Part shown: in pieces, positions 49,711-59,052 of the stretch
Position numbering within the stretch: position 1 is the first letter of the stretch
Layout of the letters: each line of letters begins with the position of its first letter
From: Pelagimonas phthalicica
GTDB lineage: Bacteria; Pseudomonadota; Alphaproteobacteria; Rhodobacterales; Rhodobacteraceae
DNA: 64,000 nucleotides
NCBI RefSeq assembly: GCF_004364805.1
Contig: NZ_SOAP01000005.1
Span: 1 to 64,000, forward strand
Direction of reading: 5' to 3'
The notes under the pieces: model-generated
The model's database searches: none
Seen by the model: the letters and a program-made list of their open reading frames with translations, nothing else
Told to the model about the DNA's origin: nothing
Translations under genes and position numbers: made by a program

Positions 49711-51786
49711 TTATTTGTCTACGGCGAGCGCGGCGGCGTCCAATGCGTTTAGAACAGCGTCAGATGTCAGGACTTCGGACAATATGATCCCGTCCGGCGC
49801 ATTCGGCCCATAGACGATGTTAAAGGGTATCCCAAACCTGTTGTGGGCCTCCAGATATCGCGAAATATCGGGATTGGGCCGCGTCCAGTCGGCCTGCATT
49901 GCGACGACTTTTTCGTCTCGCAATCGGCCAACGACCGGCACTCGGTCCAGAACAAGCGTCTTGTTTGCCTTGCAGGTCAGGCACCAATCTGCGGTGACGT
50001 CGACAAAGACCGTCTGGCCCTGAGAGATCAGTCTTGGGATTTCGGAGCGGTCGAATGTGACCCAATCCTGACCAATCTCTTTTATCGTTGGCGGGGGGGC
50101 CATGGTACCCGGAAGTGCAAGGCTGAGAACGGCAACGGCAGCCAGCGCGGCAGGTCGCGTAAATCTCCCTGGCAGCCGAATGGTGGCAAAGAGAACGAAG
50201 AACACTGCAAGTACTAGAACCGAGACGGCAACCCGGACTCCCGACACGCCCATCAGGACCCAGAGCAGCCAGATCGCGGTGCCCGCCAAAAGACCGGCAA
50301 GCACCCACTTAACGACAAGCATCCATCGGCCGGGCTTGGGCAACAGTCGGACCATGCCGGGCTTCCAGGCAAACAGCAGATAGGGCAGGGACAGCCCAAG
50401 GCCCAAAGCCGTGAACACAATGATGACATCAATTGGGCGACCGGACAGGGCAAAGGCCACCGCCGTCCCAAGGAAGGGGGCTGAACAGGGCGTTGCCAGT
50501 ACCGCAGCAAAGGCACCCGTCGCGAAATCCCCGATGTAACCGTCCCGACCGCTTGATCTGGCCAGCCGCGACTGTAACCCGGAAGGCAGCGAAATCTCGA
50601 ATATCCCGAACAGATTGGCGGCAAAGACAGTCAGGACCAGAAACATGATTGTCAGGAAAATAGGGTTTTGGAATTGCAGACCCCATCCCACCGTGATCCC
50701 GACGGACTGCAAGACCAAAATTCCAGCGGACAGCACCCACATGAACACCAGCACGCCAAGCGCCGACATCAGGAATCCGTTCCGAACCTCGTGTGATGGT
50801 TTGTCTCCATGATTGAGAACCGATGTCAGTTTGATGGACAGGACGGGCAGAACGCAGGGCATGACATTCAGGATCAAACCACCGAGGAGAGCAAAGGCGG
50901 CGATCGCCAGTATCTGCGCCAGATCAGGCAGGTTCGCCACAAGCTCGAAAGGCGCATCCGGGACGGTATTTGACCACTCAGGCATGGCCGTCACGGCGCG
51001 TGACCCGTCTGTCACCGTAACTTGCAACGGTGGCAATTGTTCTTCACTGGCCAAGAGGGGCAATTTTGCCCAAAGTTCCGTTCCCGCGTTATTCGTTCGG
51101 ATGTCCGGCTTTCCGAAGGTAAATGTCGGTCCCATTTCCGGGAATACGTCCGGGTTCACAAAGGCGTTTGCACTGCGCGCTGTGACGTAGAGCGCGCCAT
51201 CGGCGATTACAGCCGTCTCGACCTCGATGTCAGCCGCATCGGGACCAAGCGGCACCCGTTCGGCAAACTCGGAGATAAGCGCAGCGGAGGCCGCATCAAT
51301 TCCAGCGCCAGCCGGGATCGTCAGAGCTAGGTTGAAATCATGGGGCACGCACACGGTCGAGCAGGTTAACAGCGTGACTCCCGCCTGAAGCTCGACCGCC
51401 TGTCCGGCTGTTTCAAGAACCGCCTGGATGGGAAGGACAACACGTTTGTTGTACCCGAAATTCTCGATCCCGAATGCTGTGAAACGCTCAGGCGCAGGCC
51501 AGAGTATCTGTGCCGTCGCCAGGTTTGTCGATCCATCCCACGAGATTTCAGGCGGCAGACCGACCTCGCCGGGTGAGCGCCAATAGGCTTTCCAGCCCTC
51601 GGCCAGCTTGATGTCGAGGCCGAGTGACAAAGTTCCGGAATTCGTCGCAACGCCATTTTCGACAGAGATAAGCCGCGCTGAAATCGCCGTGTTCTCGTAA
51701 GTATCAGTTGACGCTGCGACGCTCATGGATGCCCAGAGACACGCCATCAACGCCAAAACAAGACACCACGGGGCTCGCAACATCAT
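49711..51786 (-). CDS. scsB: ScsB-like membrane thiol:disulfide interchange protein
   Basis: 691 aa. Long periplasmic N-terminal domain with a Cys pair (LLTCSTVCVPHDF), eight-helix membrane core with Cys in NVMPCVLPVLSIK and ATPCSAPFLG, and a C-terminal thioredoxin domain (DWCLTCKANK). This is the DsbD/ScsB architecture (transfers reducing power from the cytoplasm to periplasmic thiol proteins). The wide N-terminal domain matches ScsB more than DsbD (Caulobacter ScsB is known to reduce ScsC and other envelope proteins). Partner ScsC-like at 45725. Confidence 0.88.
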   Translation of the reverse strand: MMLRAPWCLVLALMACLWASMSVAASTDTYENTAISARLISVENGVATNSGTLSLGLDIKLAEGWKAYWRSPGEVGLPPEISWDGSTNLATAQILWPAPERFTAFGIENFGYNKRVVLPIQAVLETAGQAVELQAGVTLLTCSTVCVPHDFNLALTIPAGAGIDAASAALISEFAERVPLGPDAADIEVETAVIADGALYVTARSANAFVNPDVFPEMGPTFTFGKPDIRTNNAGTELWAKLPLLASEEQLPPLQVTVTDGSRAVTAMPEWSNTVPDAPFELVANLPDLAQILAIAAFALLGGLILNVMPCVLPVLSIKLTSVLNHGDKPSHEVRNGFLMSALGVLVFMWVLSAGILVLQSVGITVGWGLQFQNPIFLTIMFLVLTVFAANLFGIFEISLPSGLQSRLARSSGRDGYIGDFATGAFAAVLATPCSAPFLGTAVAFALSGRPIDVIIVFTALGLGLSLPYLLFAWKPGMVRLLPKPGRWMLVVKWVLAGLLAGTAIWLLWVLMGVSGVRVAVSVLVLAVFFVLFATIRLPGRFTRPAALAAVAVLSLALPGTMAPPPTIKEIGQDWVTFDRSEIPRLISQGQTVFVDVTADWCLTCKANKTLVLDRVPVVGRLRDEKVVAMQADWTRPNPDISRYLEAHNRFGIPFNIVYGPNAPDGIILSEVLTSDAVLNALDAAALAVDK

Positions 51787-51913
51787 TTGGGGCGCTTTCG
51801 TCGTTGTTGCTCAAAAGCAGGCGCAGATCCCTGGGCCAACCTATTGGCGGCGGAATTTTTGCGACAGTTCCTAAGGCCCCGAAGGAGACGGGCATGGCAA
51901 ATCCAATTAGGCT

Positions 51914-52696
51914 CTACACTGAAACACATACCACGCCCCAACCTTCTTCGCGTTCCAGTTCGACGATCTGTCCGATCATTTTGTCGCTGATCTGGCCTTG
52001 AACGACGGTACGACCAATCACAAGCGCAGGTGTGCCTACAAAGGCAAAGACCCGGGCAAGAGCCGCACTATTTTCCAGTTCTTGGGCAATCTCGGCGCTT
52101 TCCATGTCGGCAACCAATTGGGTGCCATCAACACCAAGATCATCCGAAAGTCGACGGAGATACTCGGGCGTTGCTTGAAATGGGCTCTTCATCAACCTCT
52201 CATGGAACGCGACGTAGGCCCCTTGTCGTTTTGCCGCTAACGCGGCTTTGGCGGCCAGGTTCGAGCTATCTCCGAGCAACGGAAGCTCATGCCATGCGAC
52301 CACAACCTCGTCATCCATCTCTTGTGACATATCCGCCAGACGTTTGGTTTGCACTCGGCAGAAAGGACAGTAATAATCTGAGAACGAGGCCATCGGAATC
52401 TTCGATGCAGTCGTTTCAAGACCCCCATAGAGCGCACCACAAATATCTTCGGAAACCCTCTTCAGGGCCGCGGCTTTCCGTGCTGTCGCCTCAGCACTGT
52501 CAACGTTGCCCAAACCTACGAATGGGTCAAATCCGCCTGAAGTCTCTCCCGCCACATATTTTCGAAAACCAATCGGAGTGTCGAGCGGAACGAGTTCGAG
52601 CCTTTCGGGCAGCAAAGAGGGCACCGTACGGAGGGCAGTGTAACCCGCTAAGATCGCACCGATCGTCAATAGCGTTGATTGCTTCTTGGTGTCCAT
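51914..52696 (-). CDS. DsbA-like thiol oxidoreductase
   Basis: 260 aa with N-terminal anchor (LLTIGAILAGYTALRTV). Thioredoxin active site DYYCPFCRVQ and cis-Pro GTPALVIG. Divergent from the DsbB gene at 52886, likely its partner. ATG 52696 preferred (GAGG ahead); 52735 also in frame. Located upstream of scsB on the same strand with a 127-nt gap. Resembles Com1/DsbA proteins rather than ScsC, since it lacks the stalk. Confidence 0.85.
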   Translation of the reverse strand: MDTKKQSTLLTIGAILAGYTALRTVPSLLPERLELVPLDTPIGFRKYVAGETSGGFDPFVGLGNVDSAEATARKAAALKRVSEDICGALYGGLETTASKIPMASFSDYYCPFCRVQTKRLADMSQEMDDEVVVAWHELPLLGDSSNLAAKAALAAKRQGAYVAFHERLMKSPFQATPEYLRRLSDDLGVDGTQLVADMESAEIAQELENSAALARVFAFVGTPALVIGRTVVQGQISDKMIGQIVELEREEGWGVVCVSV

Positions 52697-52885
52697 CCTC
52701 AGCCGTAAATTGGGGTCGCATTGGCGGTCAATCATACCGTCTCAACTTGCGACGCGTCAACTTTACAAACCGATACAATATTATTCGTGAAAACATAGCA
52801 TTGCGGAGATAGTCAAGCGATCGGAGGTTGAGTGCAAATGCATCTTCAGCCTCTGGCGATATTGCTGTCATGAACGGATTAAAGC

Positions 52886-53392
52886 TTGAGCTATTCGGGA
52901 AAACAAATTGGTCTTCTCGCGGCTGCTGGGTCGGCGGCTTTGCTCTTTGCAGCTTTCGTGTTTCAGGCTTTGGGCTATGCACCCTGCGCGATGTGCATTT
53001 GGCAGCGGTATCCGCATGTAGTTGCAATCGGCATGGGTCTGCTTTTGACGATGGGGCTACCGATAATTCCACTCTTGCTCATCGGCGCAGCTTCTGCGGC
53101 AACGACTGCGGCACTCGGCGTCTTCCACACGGGTGTCGAACGGGATTGGTGGGAAGGGCCTACGTCCTGTACGGGATCCGGGCTCGACATGAGCTCAATG
53201 TCGGCCGAGGACCTTTTGTCTACCGATGGGGCATCTAACTTAGTCATGTGCGATCAGGTGGCATGGGAATTTCTAACTTTGTCGATGGCCAGTTGGAACG
53301 CATTGTTAAGTCTGGTGCTTGCGGGGCTATGGGTGTTCGCATTCGCGATGCGTCAAAGTAACAGCGCCGGGCCAAGTCTCACTTCACCATGA
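52886..53392 (+). CDS. DsbB-like disulfide oxidoreductase
   Basis: 168-aa, four helices. CAMC in the first periplasmic loop (YAPCAMCIWQRY) and two Cys (TSCTGSG and VMCDQVAW) in the longer second loop. Likely reoxidises the DsbA protein at 51914. The start is TTG 52886 (TTGAGCTATTCG); an overlapping out-of-frame ATG at 52870 exists. Last gene before the insertion-sequence region. Confidence 0.85.
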   Translation: MSYSGKQIGLLAAAGSAALLFAAFVFQALGYAPCAMCIWQRYPHVVAIGMGLLLTMGLPIIPLLLIGAASAATTAALGVFHTGVERDWWEGPTSCTGSGLDMSSMSAEDLLSTDGASNLVMCDQVAWEFLTLSMASWNALLSLVLAGLWVFAFAMRQSNSAGPSLTSP

Positions 53393-53499
53393 CCCCTGAG
53401 GCTCAGTCGCCAAAAACACCATTCAAGTATCCCAATTTTACATAATAAACCTTATCAGTTTTTTGTTTGTGTAGCCGGCACATTCTAAACTGATGGATT

Positions 53500-54851
53500 G
53501 GATGCCCCTCCTGCCGGTTCATTATTGAACCGTCCGAGTAGTTTCTGCTCGGGTAAATTGCAGGAGGAAGAAATGACTGAACTATTCATTGTTGGTGTCG
53601 ACTTGGCGAAACGCGTTTTCCAAGTTCATGGTGTCACATCCACCGGTGAAGTTTTGCTGCGAAAAAAGCTGAGCCGTGCCCAGTTCGCCAGATTTCTCGC
53701 GGAGATACCGCCTTGCATTGTTGCGATGGAAGCATGTGCATCGGCTCACTACTGGGGTCGAGAAGCACATTCTGCGGGTCATGAGGTGCGGCTGGTACCA
53801 GCTGCTTACGTGAAGCCGTTCGTTAAACGGCACAAGAGTGATGCTGTTGATGCTGAAGCCATTTCGGAAGCGGCCTTGCGGCCATCAATGCGGTTTGTAC
53901 CGGTTAAGACCCCGGAGCAGCAGGCTCAGGCAATGCTGTTTCGCACTCGGGAGACATTCGTTCGTCAGCGAACGCAAACTATCAACGCGTTGCGTGCGCA
54001 TCTTGCGGAATTCGGGGTTATCCTTCGGCTCAGAATCCGCAATCCAGACACATTTAGGCGTGAGGTCGACGAAAAGGTCGTAGCGTTGCCGGAACTGGCC
54101 CGATCCTTGGCAGAGCGCCTATTGGAACAGATCGCAACGATTAGCGAACAGGTCTCTGCTCTCGATCTGGACATCAAGGCACATGCCAGGTCCTCTCACG
54201 ACGCACAATTGATGCAAACCATGCCCGGCGTTGGTCCGATGTCTGCGATGGCGGTTGAAGCCTTTTGCCCGCCAGTGAAGAACTTCCGAAGCGGGCGCGA
54301 TTTCGCTGCGTGGCTAGGTCTCGTTCCTCGGCAACATTCCACTGGTGGCAAGGAACGGCTGGGACGCGTGACAAAGATGGGCCAGAAGGATGTGAGGCGG
54401 CTACTGATCATCGGTGCGATGTCTGTGATCAACTCGATTGAACGACGAAAGCGTTGTGTCGAACCCTGGCTCGCCCGTATGCTTGAGACACGGCCCAGAA
54501 TGGTCGTGGCGGTCGCATTGGCAAATCGTATGGCGAGACGGCTTTGGGCAATGCTGACGACAGGCCAACAATACCGAATTCCGGGCGCTGCTGTGTAACG
54601 CAGATCCCGGATTCCGGCAGGTATGTGAGGACGAAAGGATCGAATAAGGAAAGCGGATCGACGAGATCGAGTTTGGGAAAACCAGTGCAACCCTTCGCGG
54701 CTTTGAGCCCGATAAACTGATTTGGACCCGAGCTCGCGCATCTCCATAAGGGCCAGCGGTCACTTGCACCGCACAAACAGGCCGGACACGTGACAGCACC
54801 CGATCATGCTATCCAGACCTCGAAACTTCCCTCTCATAGACCGGGGCATCC
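53500..54851. mobile_element. IS110-family element, IS1111 subgroup
   Basis: Encloses a 341-aa IS110-type transposase. Perfect 9-bp inverted repeats GGATGCCCC (53500-53508) and GGGGCATCC (54843-54851) border the element, giving ~1.35 kb, normal for the IS1111 subgroup, which has subterminal inverted repeats. Outer ends may lie a few bases beyond. Confidence 0.7.
53573..54598 (+). CDS. IS110 family (IS1111-type) transposase
   Basis: 341 aa. N-terminal DEDD RuvC-like domain (VGVDLAKRVFQVHGV; EACASAHYWGRE; KSDAVDAEAIS) and C-terminal Tnp_IS110 domain (MPGVGPMSAMAVEAF; AAWLGLVPRQHSTGGKERLG; NRMARRLWAML). GGAGGAAG ribosome site before the ATG at 53573. Uninterrupted, so the element may be active. 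Confidence 0.95.
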   Translation: MTELFIVGVDLAKRVFQVHGVTSTGEVLLRKKLSRAQFARFLAEIPPCIVAMEACASAHYWGREAHSAGHEVRLVPAAYVKPFVKRHKSDAVDAEAISEAALRPSMRFVPVKTPEQQAQAMLFRTRETFVRQRTQTINALRAHLAEFGVILRLRIRNPDTFRREVDEKVVALPELARSLAERLLEQIATISEQVSALDLDIKAHARSSHDAQLMQTMPGVGPMSAMAVEAFCPPVKNFRSGRDFAAWLGLVPRQHSTGGKERLGRVTKMGQKDVRRLLIIGAMSVINSIERRKRCVEPWLARMLETRPRMVVAVALANRMARRLWAMLTTGQQYRIPGAAV

Positions 54852-54859
54852 ACACGTGG

Positions 54860-55913
54860 GTTGCGACAAATTCCCTATCTTGCTGAAAAGCAAGGAGAAT
54901 GGAATTGGCACACACAGAGTTGGATTTGCGTGAACGTCGCGCGATTGAGGATATGTTGAATGCAAAGATGGCGGTGAGCAAGATAGCAACCCACCTGGGC
55001 CGCCATCGTTCGGCGATCTACCGTGAGATCAAACGCAATCATTTTGCCGACGGAGAACTGCCGTATCTAAGTGGGTATTACGGTGTGAATGCCCAAAGAA
55101 ATGCGTCAGATCGGCGAGCGCGGCGCCGTAAACTGATCCGCCTGGATGACCTGCGCGCTCATGTGGTTGATCGGTTGATCGAAGGCTGGACACCGGAGCA
55201 GATCGCGGGCCGTCTTGGTCACGACAACCAACCCATCCGCGTCAGTCATGAGACGATTTACGCGTATGTCTATAGCGCCGAAGGCCAATCCGCACAGCTT
55301 GCCCGCTACCTGCCCAGCCGGAGAAAGAAACGGCTGCCTCGATATGCCAGACGCCGGCGCGGCCAGGTGTTTCCGCCAGAGCGTTCGATCCATCAACGCC
55401 CAGACCACGTGAAGACCCGCACGAGGTTTGGCGATTGGGAAGGTGATCTGATGATCTTTGAGAAGAAGACCGGCAATATGAATGTGGCGTCCTTGGTCGA
55501 GCGGAAAACCCGATATGCGGTTTTGTTCAGGAACAACAACCGCAGCTCGAAACATGTCATGACGTCGATTTTGAATGTTCTGGAACCCCTGCCCCAGCCC
55601 GCGCGTAAATCGATCACATTTGATCGTGGTTTTGAGTTTCGAGACTGGCGGCGGCTGAAGACAGAAATCGGAACCGAAAGCTGGTTCTGTGATCCGCAAG
55701 CGCCCTGGCAAAAAGGATCTGTTGAAGAGCTGAACAAACGGGCGCGCAGATATTTACCGCGGGATACGCAAGTGGCGGCTCTCACAAATCGCAACATGAA
55801 GGCGATTTGTGACCGCCTCAACGAGACACCCAGAAAGTGCCTCGGATGGCGAACTCCAACGGAAGTATTCCGAGAAGAGATGATGAAACTGAGATAGCGG
55901 AAACCGTCGCAAC
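54860..55913. mobile_element. IS30 family element (a), complete
   Basis: Inverted-repeat ends near TTGCGACAAATTCCCTATC (54861) and the reverse complement of TTGCGACGGTTTCCGCTATC (ending ~55912) flank an intact transposase. Left end lies 9 bp from the IS1111 right repeat. Confidence 0.6.
54899..55897 (+). CDS. IS30 family transposase (a)
   Basis: 332 aa. N-terminal HTH (RRAIEDMLNAKMAVSKIATHLGRHRSAIYREIKRN) and DDE domain (FGDWEGDLMIF..., RKSITFDRGFEFRDW, CDPQAPWQKGSVEELNK). Complete, likely functional. Different in sequence from copies b and c. Confidence 0.95.
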   Translation: MELAHTELDLRERRAIEDMLNAKMAVSKIATHLGRHRSAIYREIKRNHFADGELPYLSGYYGVNAQRNASDRRARRRKLIRLDDLRAHVVDRLIEGWTPEQIAGRLGHDNQPIRVSHETIYAYVYSAEGQSAQLARYLPSRRKKRLPRYARRRRGQVFPPERSIHQRPDHVKTRTRFGDWEGDLMIFEKKTGNMNVASLVERKTRYAVLFRNNNRSSKHVMTSILNVLEPLPQPARKSITFDRGFEFRDWRRLKTEIGTESWFCDPQAPWQKGSVEELNKRARRYLPRDTQVAALTNRNMKAICDRLNETPRKCLGWRTPTEVFREEMMKLR

Positions 55914-55946
55914 GACCCTTGAGTCAACACCGGTGGATTCACAAAC

Positions 55947-57030
55947 GAAGTGCAAATTCTTTACGAATACAGAGAGTTGCATGGAGTATGAAGAATGGGA
56001 CACCACTACTGTCACCTGAAGCTGGACGAACGACGCAAGCTAGCAAAGTGGCTTGAAGCGAAAATGCCGGTTTCGGAGATCGCGGATAGATTGGGCCGTG
56101 ACCCTTCCACGATTTACCGAGACATCAAGCTGAACCGATACACAGACGACGAATTGCCGGAGCTGAATGGATACTACGCTCTGAACGCTCAGGACATGTA
56201 TGAGAAGCGTCGCGCTGTTCATCGCAAGATGGTCGTTCATCCTGAACTCAAGGCTGCCATCGAGGACAGGCTCAGAGCTGGCTGGTCGCCTGAACAGATA
56301 GCCGGACGCATGCGACTTGAACGCCGTCCGATCCGTGTGAGCCATGAGACGATCTATCGTTTTGCATACTCCAAAGATGGCCGCGAGGAGCAGTTCTTTC
56401 GCCACCTGCCCGAACATCGCCGACGTCGCAGGCCACGCGGCTACCGCAGGCACAATCGAACGCATATCTTCGACGTTCAAAGCCTGTCACACAGGCCTGA
56501 CCGCATCTCAGCACGCGCTGAGTTCGGCCACTGGGAATGCGATCTGATGATGTTCCGCAAGGAACATGGGAAGGTCAACGTGACGTCGCTGGTCGAACGC
56601 GTCAGCCGCTTCGCTGTCGTGATGCGTAACGAAGACCGCCAGTCCAAACCGATCATGGAGGCACTGATCCAGGGCCTGGCTCCCCTGCCCGCCGATGCGC
56701 GTCAATCGATCACCTTCGATCGCGGTACCGAGTTCTCCGCCTGGAAGCACCTCAAAGCCGGGATCGGAGCGGATGCGTGGTTCTGTGATCCACAAGCGCC
56801 GTATCAGAAAGGTACCGTGGAAAACACGAACAACAGATTGCGGCGGTATCTCCCCAGATCAACCGAACCGACGGCGCTGACAAATCGATATTTGAGGTCG
56901 ATTTGCCATCGCCTCAAGTCCACACCGCGCAAGTGCTTGGGCTACTACACCCCGGCGGAGATCTTCGAGACTAAGCTGATGGAAATTCAGAACCGATTGG
57001 AATAAATAGACATATCAGAAACTGCACTTC
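55947..57030. mobile_element. IS30 family element (b), complete
   Basis: Terminal repeats GAAGTGCAAATTCT (55947 on) and, at the right, the reverse complement of GAAGTGCAGTTTCT (ending ~57030) enclose one transposase gene. Its right end meets the truncated copy c directly, suggesting insertion into it. Confidence 0.6.
55995..57005 (+). CDS. IS30 family transposase (b)
   Basis: 336 aa. HTH DERRKLAKWLEAKMPVSEIADRLGRDPSTIYRDIKLNRY; DDE residues in FGHWECDLMMF, ITFDRGTEFSAW, DPQAPYQKGTVENTNNR. Full length. Partially similar to copy c at the C-terminal half. Confidence 0.95.
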   Translation: MGHHYCHLKLDERRKLAKWLEAKMPVSEIADRLGRDPSTIYRDIKLNRYTDDELPELNGYYALNAQDMYEKRRAVHRKMVVHPELKAAIEDRLRAGWSPEQIAGRMRLERRPIRVSHETIYRFAYSKDGREEQFFRHLPEHRRRRRPRGYRRHNRTHIFDVQSLSHRPDRISARAEFGHWECDLMMFRKEHGKVNVTSLVERVSRFAVVMRNEDRQSKPIMEALIQGLAPLPADARQSITFDRGTEFSAWKHLKAGIGADAWFCDPQAPYQKGTVENTNNRLRRYLPRSTEPTALTNRYLRSICHRLKSTPRKCLGYYTPAEIFETKLMEIQNRLE

Positions 57031-57033
57031 ACC

Positions 57034-57789
57034 GTGAGTTCACATCAGCGTGTCATCGCGCGCCTTATGAATGGCTGGACGCCCGCGCAGATTGGCAATC
57101 GGATGATCTATGAAGGTGCTAAGCTGCGTGTCTGCCAGGAAACAATCTACCGCTACATCTATTCCAAGGAAGGTATGGCACAGGAGCTGTGGTGGTATCT
57201 GCCTGAGCATCGCAAGTCCCGTAGACCACGTCGTGCCAGAAAGCGTCAGGCTCCAAAATTTGATCGAGATGTCAGCATTCTCTTTCGACCTGATGATGTT
57301 GCCCACAGACGCCAGTTTGGTCATTGGGAAGCTGACTTGATCCTGTTCAAACAGAAGCTTGGACAATCTAATGTCACATCGCTGGTCGAGCGCGTTAGCC
57401 GCTTCACAGTGTTGTTGAAGAACCCCAACAAGCGCACGAAGCCTGTCATGGGAAAGATCATGAAAGCTGTCCGTGACCTGCCCCACCTAGCGCAGAAATC
57501 CATCACGTTTGACCGCGGAAGCGAGTTTGTCAGCTGGCCGCACCTACAGGCTGAGATCGGAACGCAGACCTGGTTCTGTGATCCATCCAGTCCGTGGCAG
57601 AAAGGCACCGTTGAAAACACCAACCGCCGGGTACGAAGATGGTTGCCCCGCAAGCGTGACATCAGGACGATGAAAGATCACGACCTGAAGATGCTCTGTG
57701 ACCGCCTCAACAACACGCCCCGCAAGTGCCTCGGATGGAAGACACCGGCGGAGGTCTTCAGAGAAAAGATGTTGGAGGAATTGCGGTGA
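57034..57789 (+). pseudogene. IS30 family transposase (c), 5'-truncated
   Basis: 251 aa lacking the N-terminal HTH (~85 residues). The remaining DDE domain is intact (FGHWEADLILF, KSITFDRGSEFVSWPH, CDPSSPWQKGTVENTNRR). The preceding sequence is the right end of copy b, so insertion of b removed or replaced its 5' part. No matching 5' fragment is visible to the left of b. Confidence 0.85.
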
Positions 57790-57840
57790 TACCCCTACCC
57801 TGAAGCCAACAAAAGTCGCGGTTCAAGTATCGCTCACACT

Positions 57841-57887
57841 GGAATTTTACTCCGGCACTTTTGGGGATTTTTGCTCCGGCGTTGACA
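57841..57887 (-). mobile_element. Possible IS21-family terminal remnant
   Basis: Minus strand begins TGTCAACGCCGGAG and holds two copies of GCCGGAG(C/T)AAAAATTCC-like repeats (57841-57857 and 57863-57880). A TG-start terminus followed by tandem repeats is typical of IS21 elements. It abuts the point where the IS5 transposase sequence breaks off. Confidence 0.4.
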
Positions 57888-57888
57888 T

Positions 57889-58591
57889 TCCGTCGATCTT
57901 GCGGCGGATATCCCGCGTCAGGCGACCAAGCCAGGTGCGCATCTTTCGCAGCCAGCGCAGGCCTTGCCTGTGACCGCGACCATTGAGAAGCCGCGAGGCC
58001 GCGCGCCCGGCCTGCCGCATCAGCCTGGAAAACGACTGACGCAGCTTCACCCCGTGGCGCCTCGCCAGCCGGTTCAGCCATTCGGTAGCGCGAAGCAACA
58101 GATGGCTGTCGGTCGGGTGCGCTACAGCTTTGGTCTGAACGGTCGTGTCCACGGTGATCCGCGACAGTTGCCGCTCGCTTACTGCGCCGGTCTGCACCGC
58201 CACCGAGAGCGTCTCGGCCGGCAAGAGCTCCATCTCGTCGGCCCCGATCCGCTTGCGCCAGCGCGGCATCGAAGCTCGGTCGAAAGGCAACCGGTGCCGG
58301 AAATGCGTCTCGCCGCAGAAGGCCTGGAAATACGGATTTTCCACCCAAACCGCACAGAGTTCCTCGTCCGAGAGCCCCTTCATGTGCTTGATAAGATGCA
58401 GCCCGACCATGAGCCGGGTGCGCAAGCCACACCGACCCTTGCGGTCGTGGTAATACCGCCCGAACGCATCGTCGAAGCGATTCCAGTCGATCAGTTCGGT
58501 CAGACGGATAGTTCGTGCCGGAGTCGAGGATCGCCTCCAGCGAGGAGCGGAACAGATCGTGGCTCGACGGCTCGGGCTTCTTCGGACGCAT
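57889..58591 (-). pseudogene. IS5 family transposase, truncated and frameshifted
   Basis: ATG 58591 reads MRPKKPEPSSHDLFRSSLEA, the usual IS5-family start, then shifts frame near 58500 to continue as RLTELIDWNRFDDAFGRYYH and LMVGLHLIKHMKGLSDEE, VENPYFQAFCGE, ITVDTTVQTKAVAHPTD. It stops at the IS21-like end, so the C-terminal half is missing. A dead remnant. Confidence 0.85.
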
Positions 58592-58778
58592 GGTTTTCCC
58601 CAACATCGGTTGCTGTCCCCAGCAGCTCACCATAATCCGCGAAGGACCGGAATCCCTCTCGCGCATGCGAGTACGAAATCACAAGGTTTTCACAGAAAAT
58701 CACCCGAAACCTTGCGATTCACAATACTTCCCAGCAAGGTAAAACAGATATACATCAATGCCTTGTGAGAAAATCACG

Positions 58779-58862
58779 GGCGACTATCTCTTCTGGCTTC
58801 GGTCGCTTGTTCGCCATTCTTGGTCCTCCGTTTCCTAAACATAGGGGCGGACCAGATCAATT
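58779..58862 (-). mobile_element. IS3 family 5' remnant (orfA start)
   Basis: Minus strand: ATG at 58817 starts MANKRPKPEEIVA, the standard N-terminus of IS3-type OrfA, with GGAGG upstream and an IS-end-like GTCCGCCCC further out. The OrfA homology ends after 13 codons, where IS5 flank begins. The rest of 58667-59052 shows no gene. Confidence 0.6.
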
Positions 58863-59052
58863 GGGGAGGCCCAACCTAGGGTAGTGCCGAATTTCAGAGT
58901 CGAGGAATCACTTGCAATTAGTCTGAAGGAGTGGCATTCACCCAGTGAACCAATAGTTCATTAGGTGAGCTTAGCTACTGCTTATAGCTGGCGTTTTTAT
59001 GAATTTGCACCTTTTGAACGAACGATACCGATTAATCGAGAGGGCACTTCTC

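Noticed and set aside
57758-58666. 302-codon minus-strand frame at the IS5 remnant
   Set aside because: Only its first ~30 codons match IS5 transposase; the rest is out of frame with the true sequence, so it is treated as a frameshifted pseudogene.
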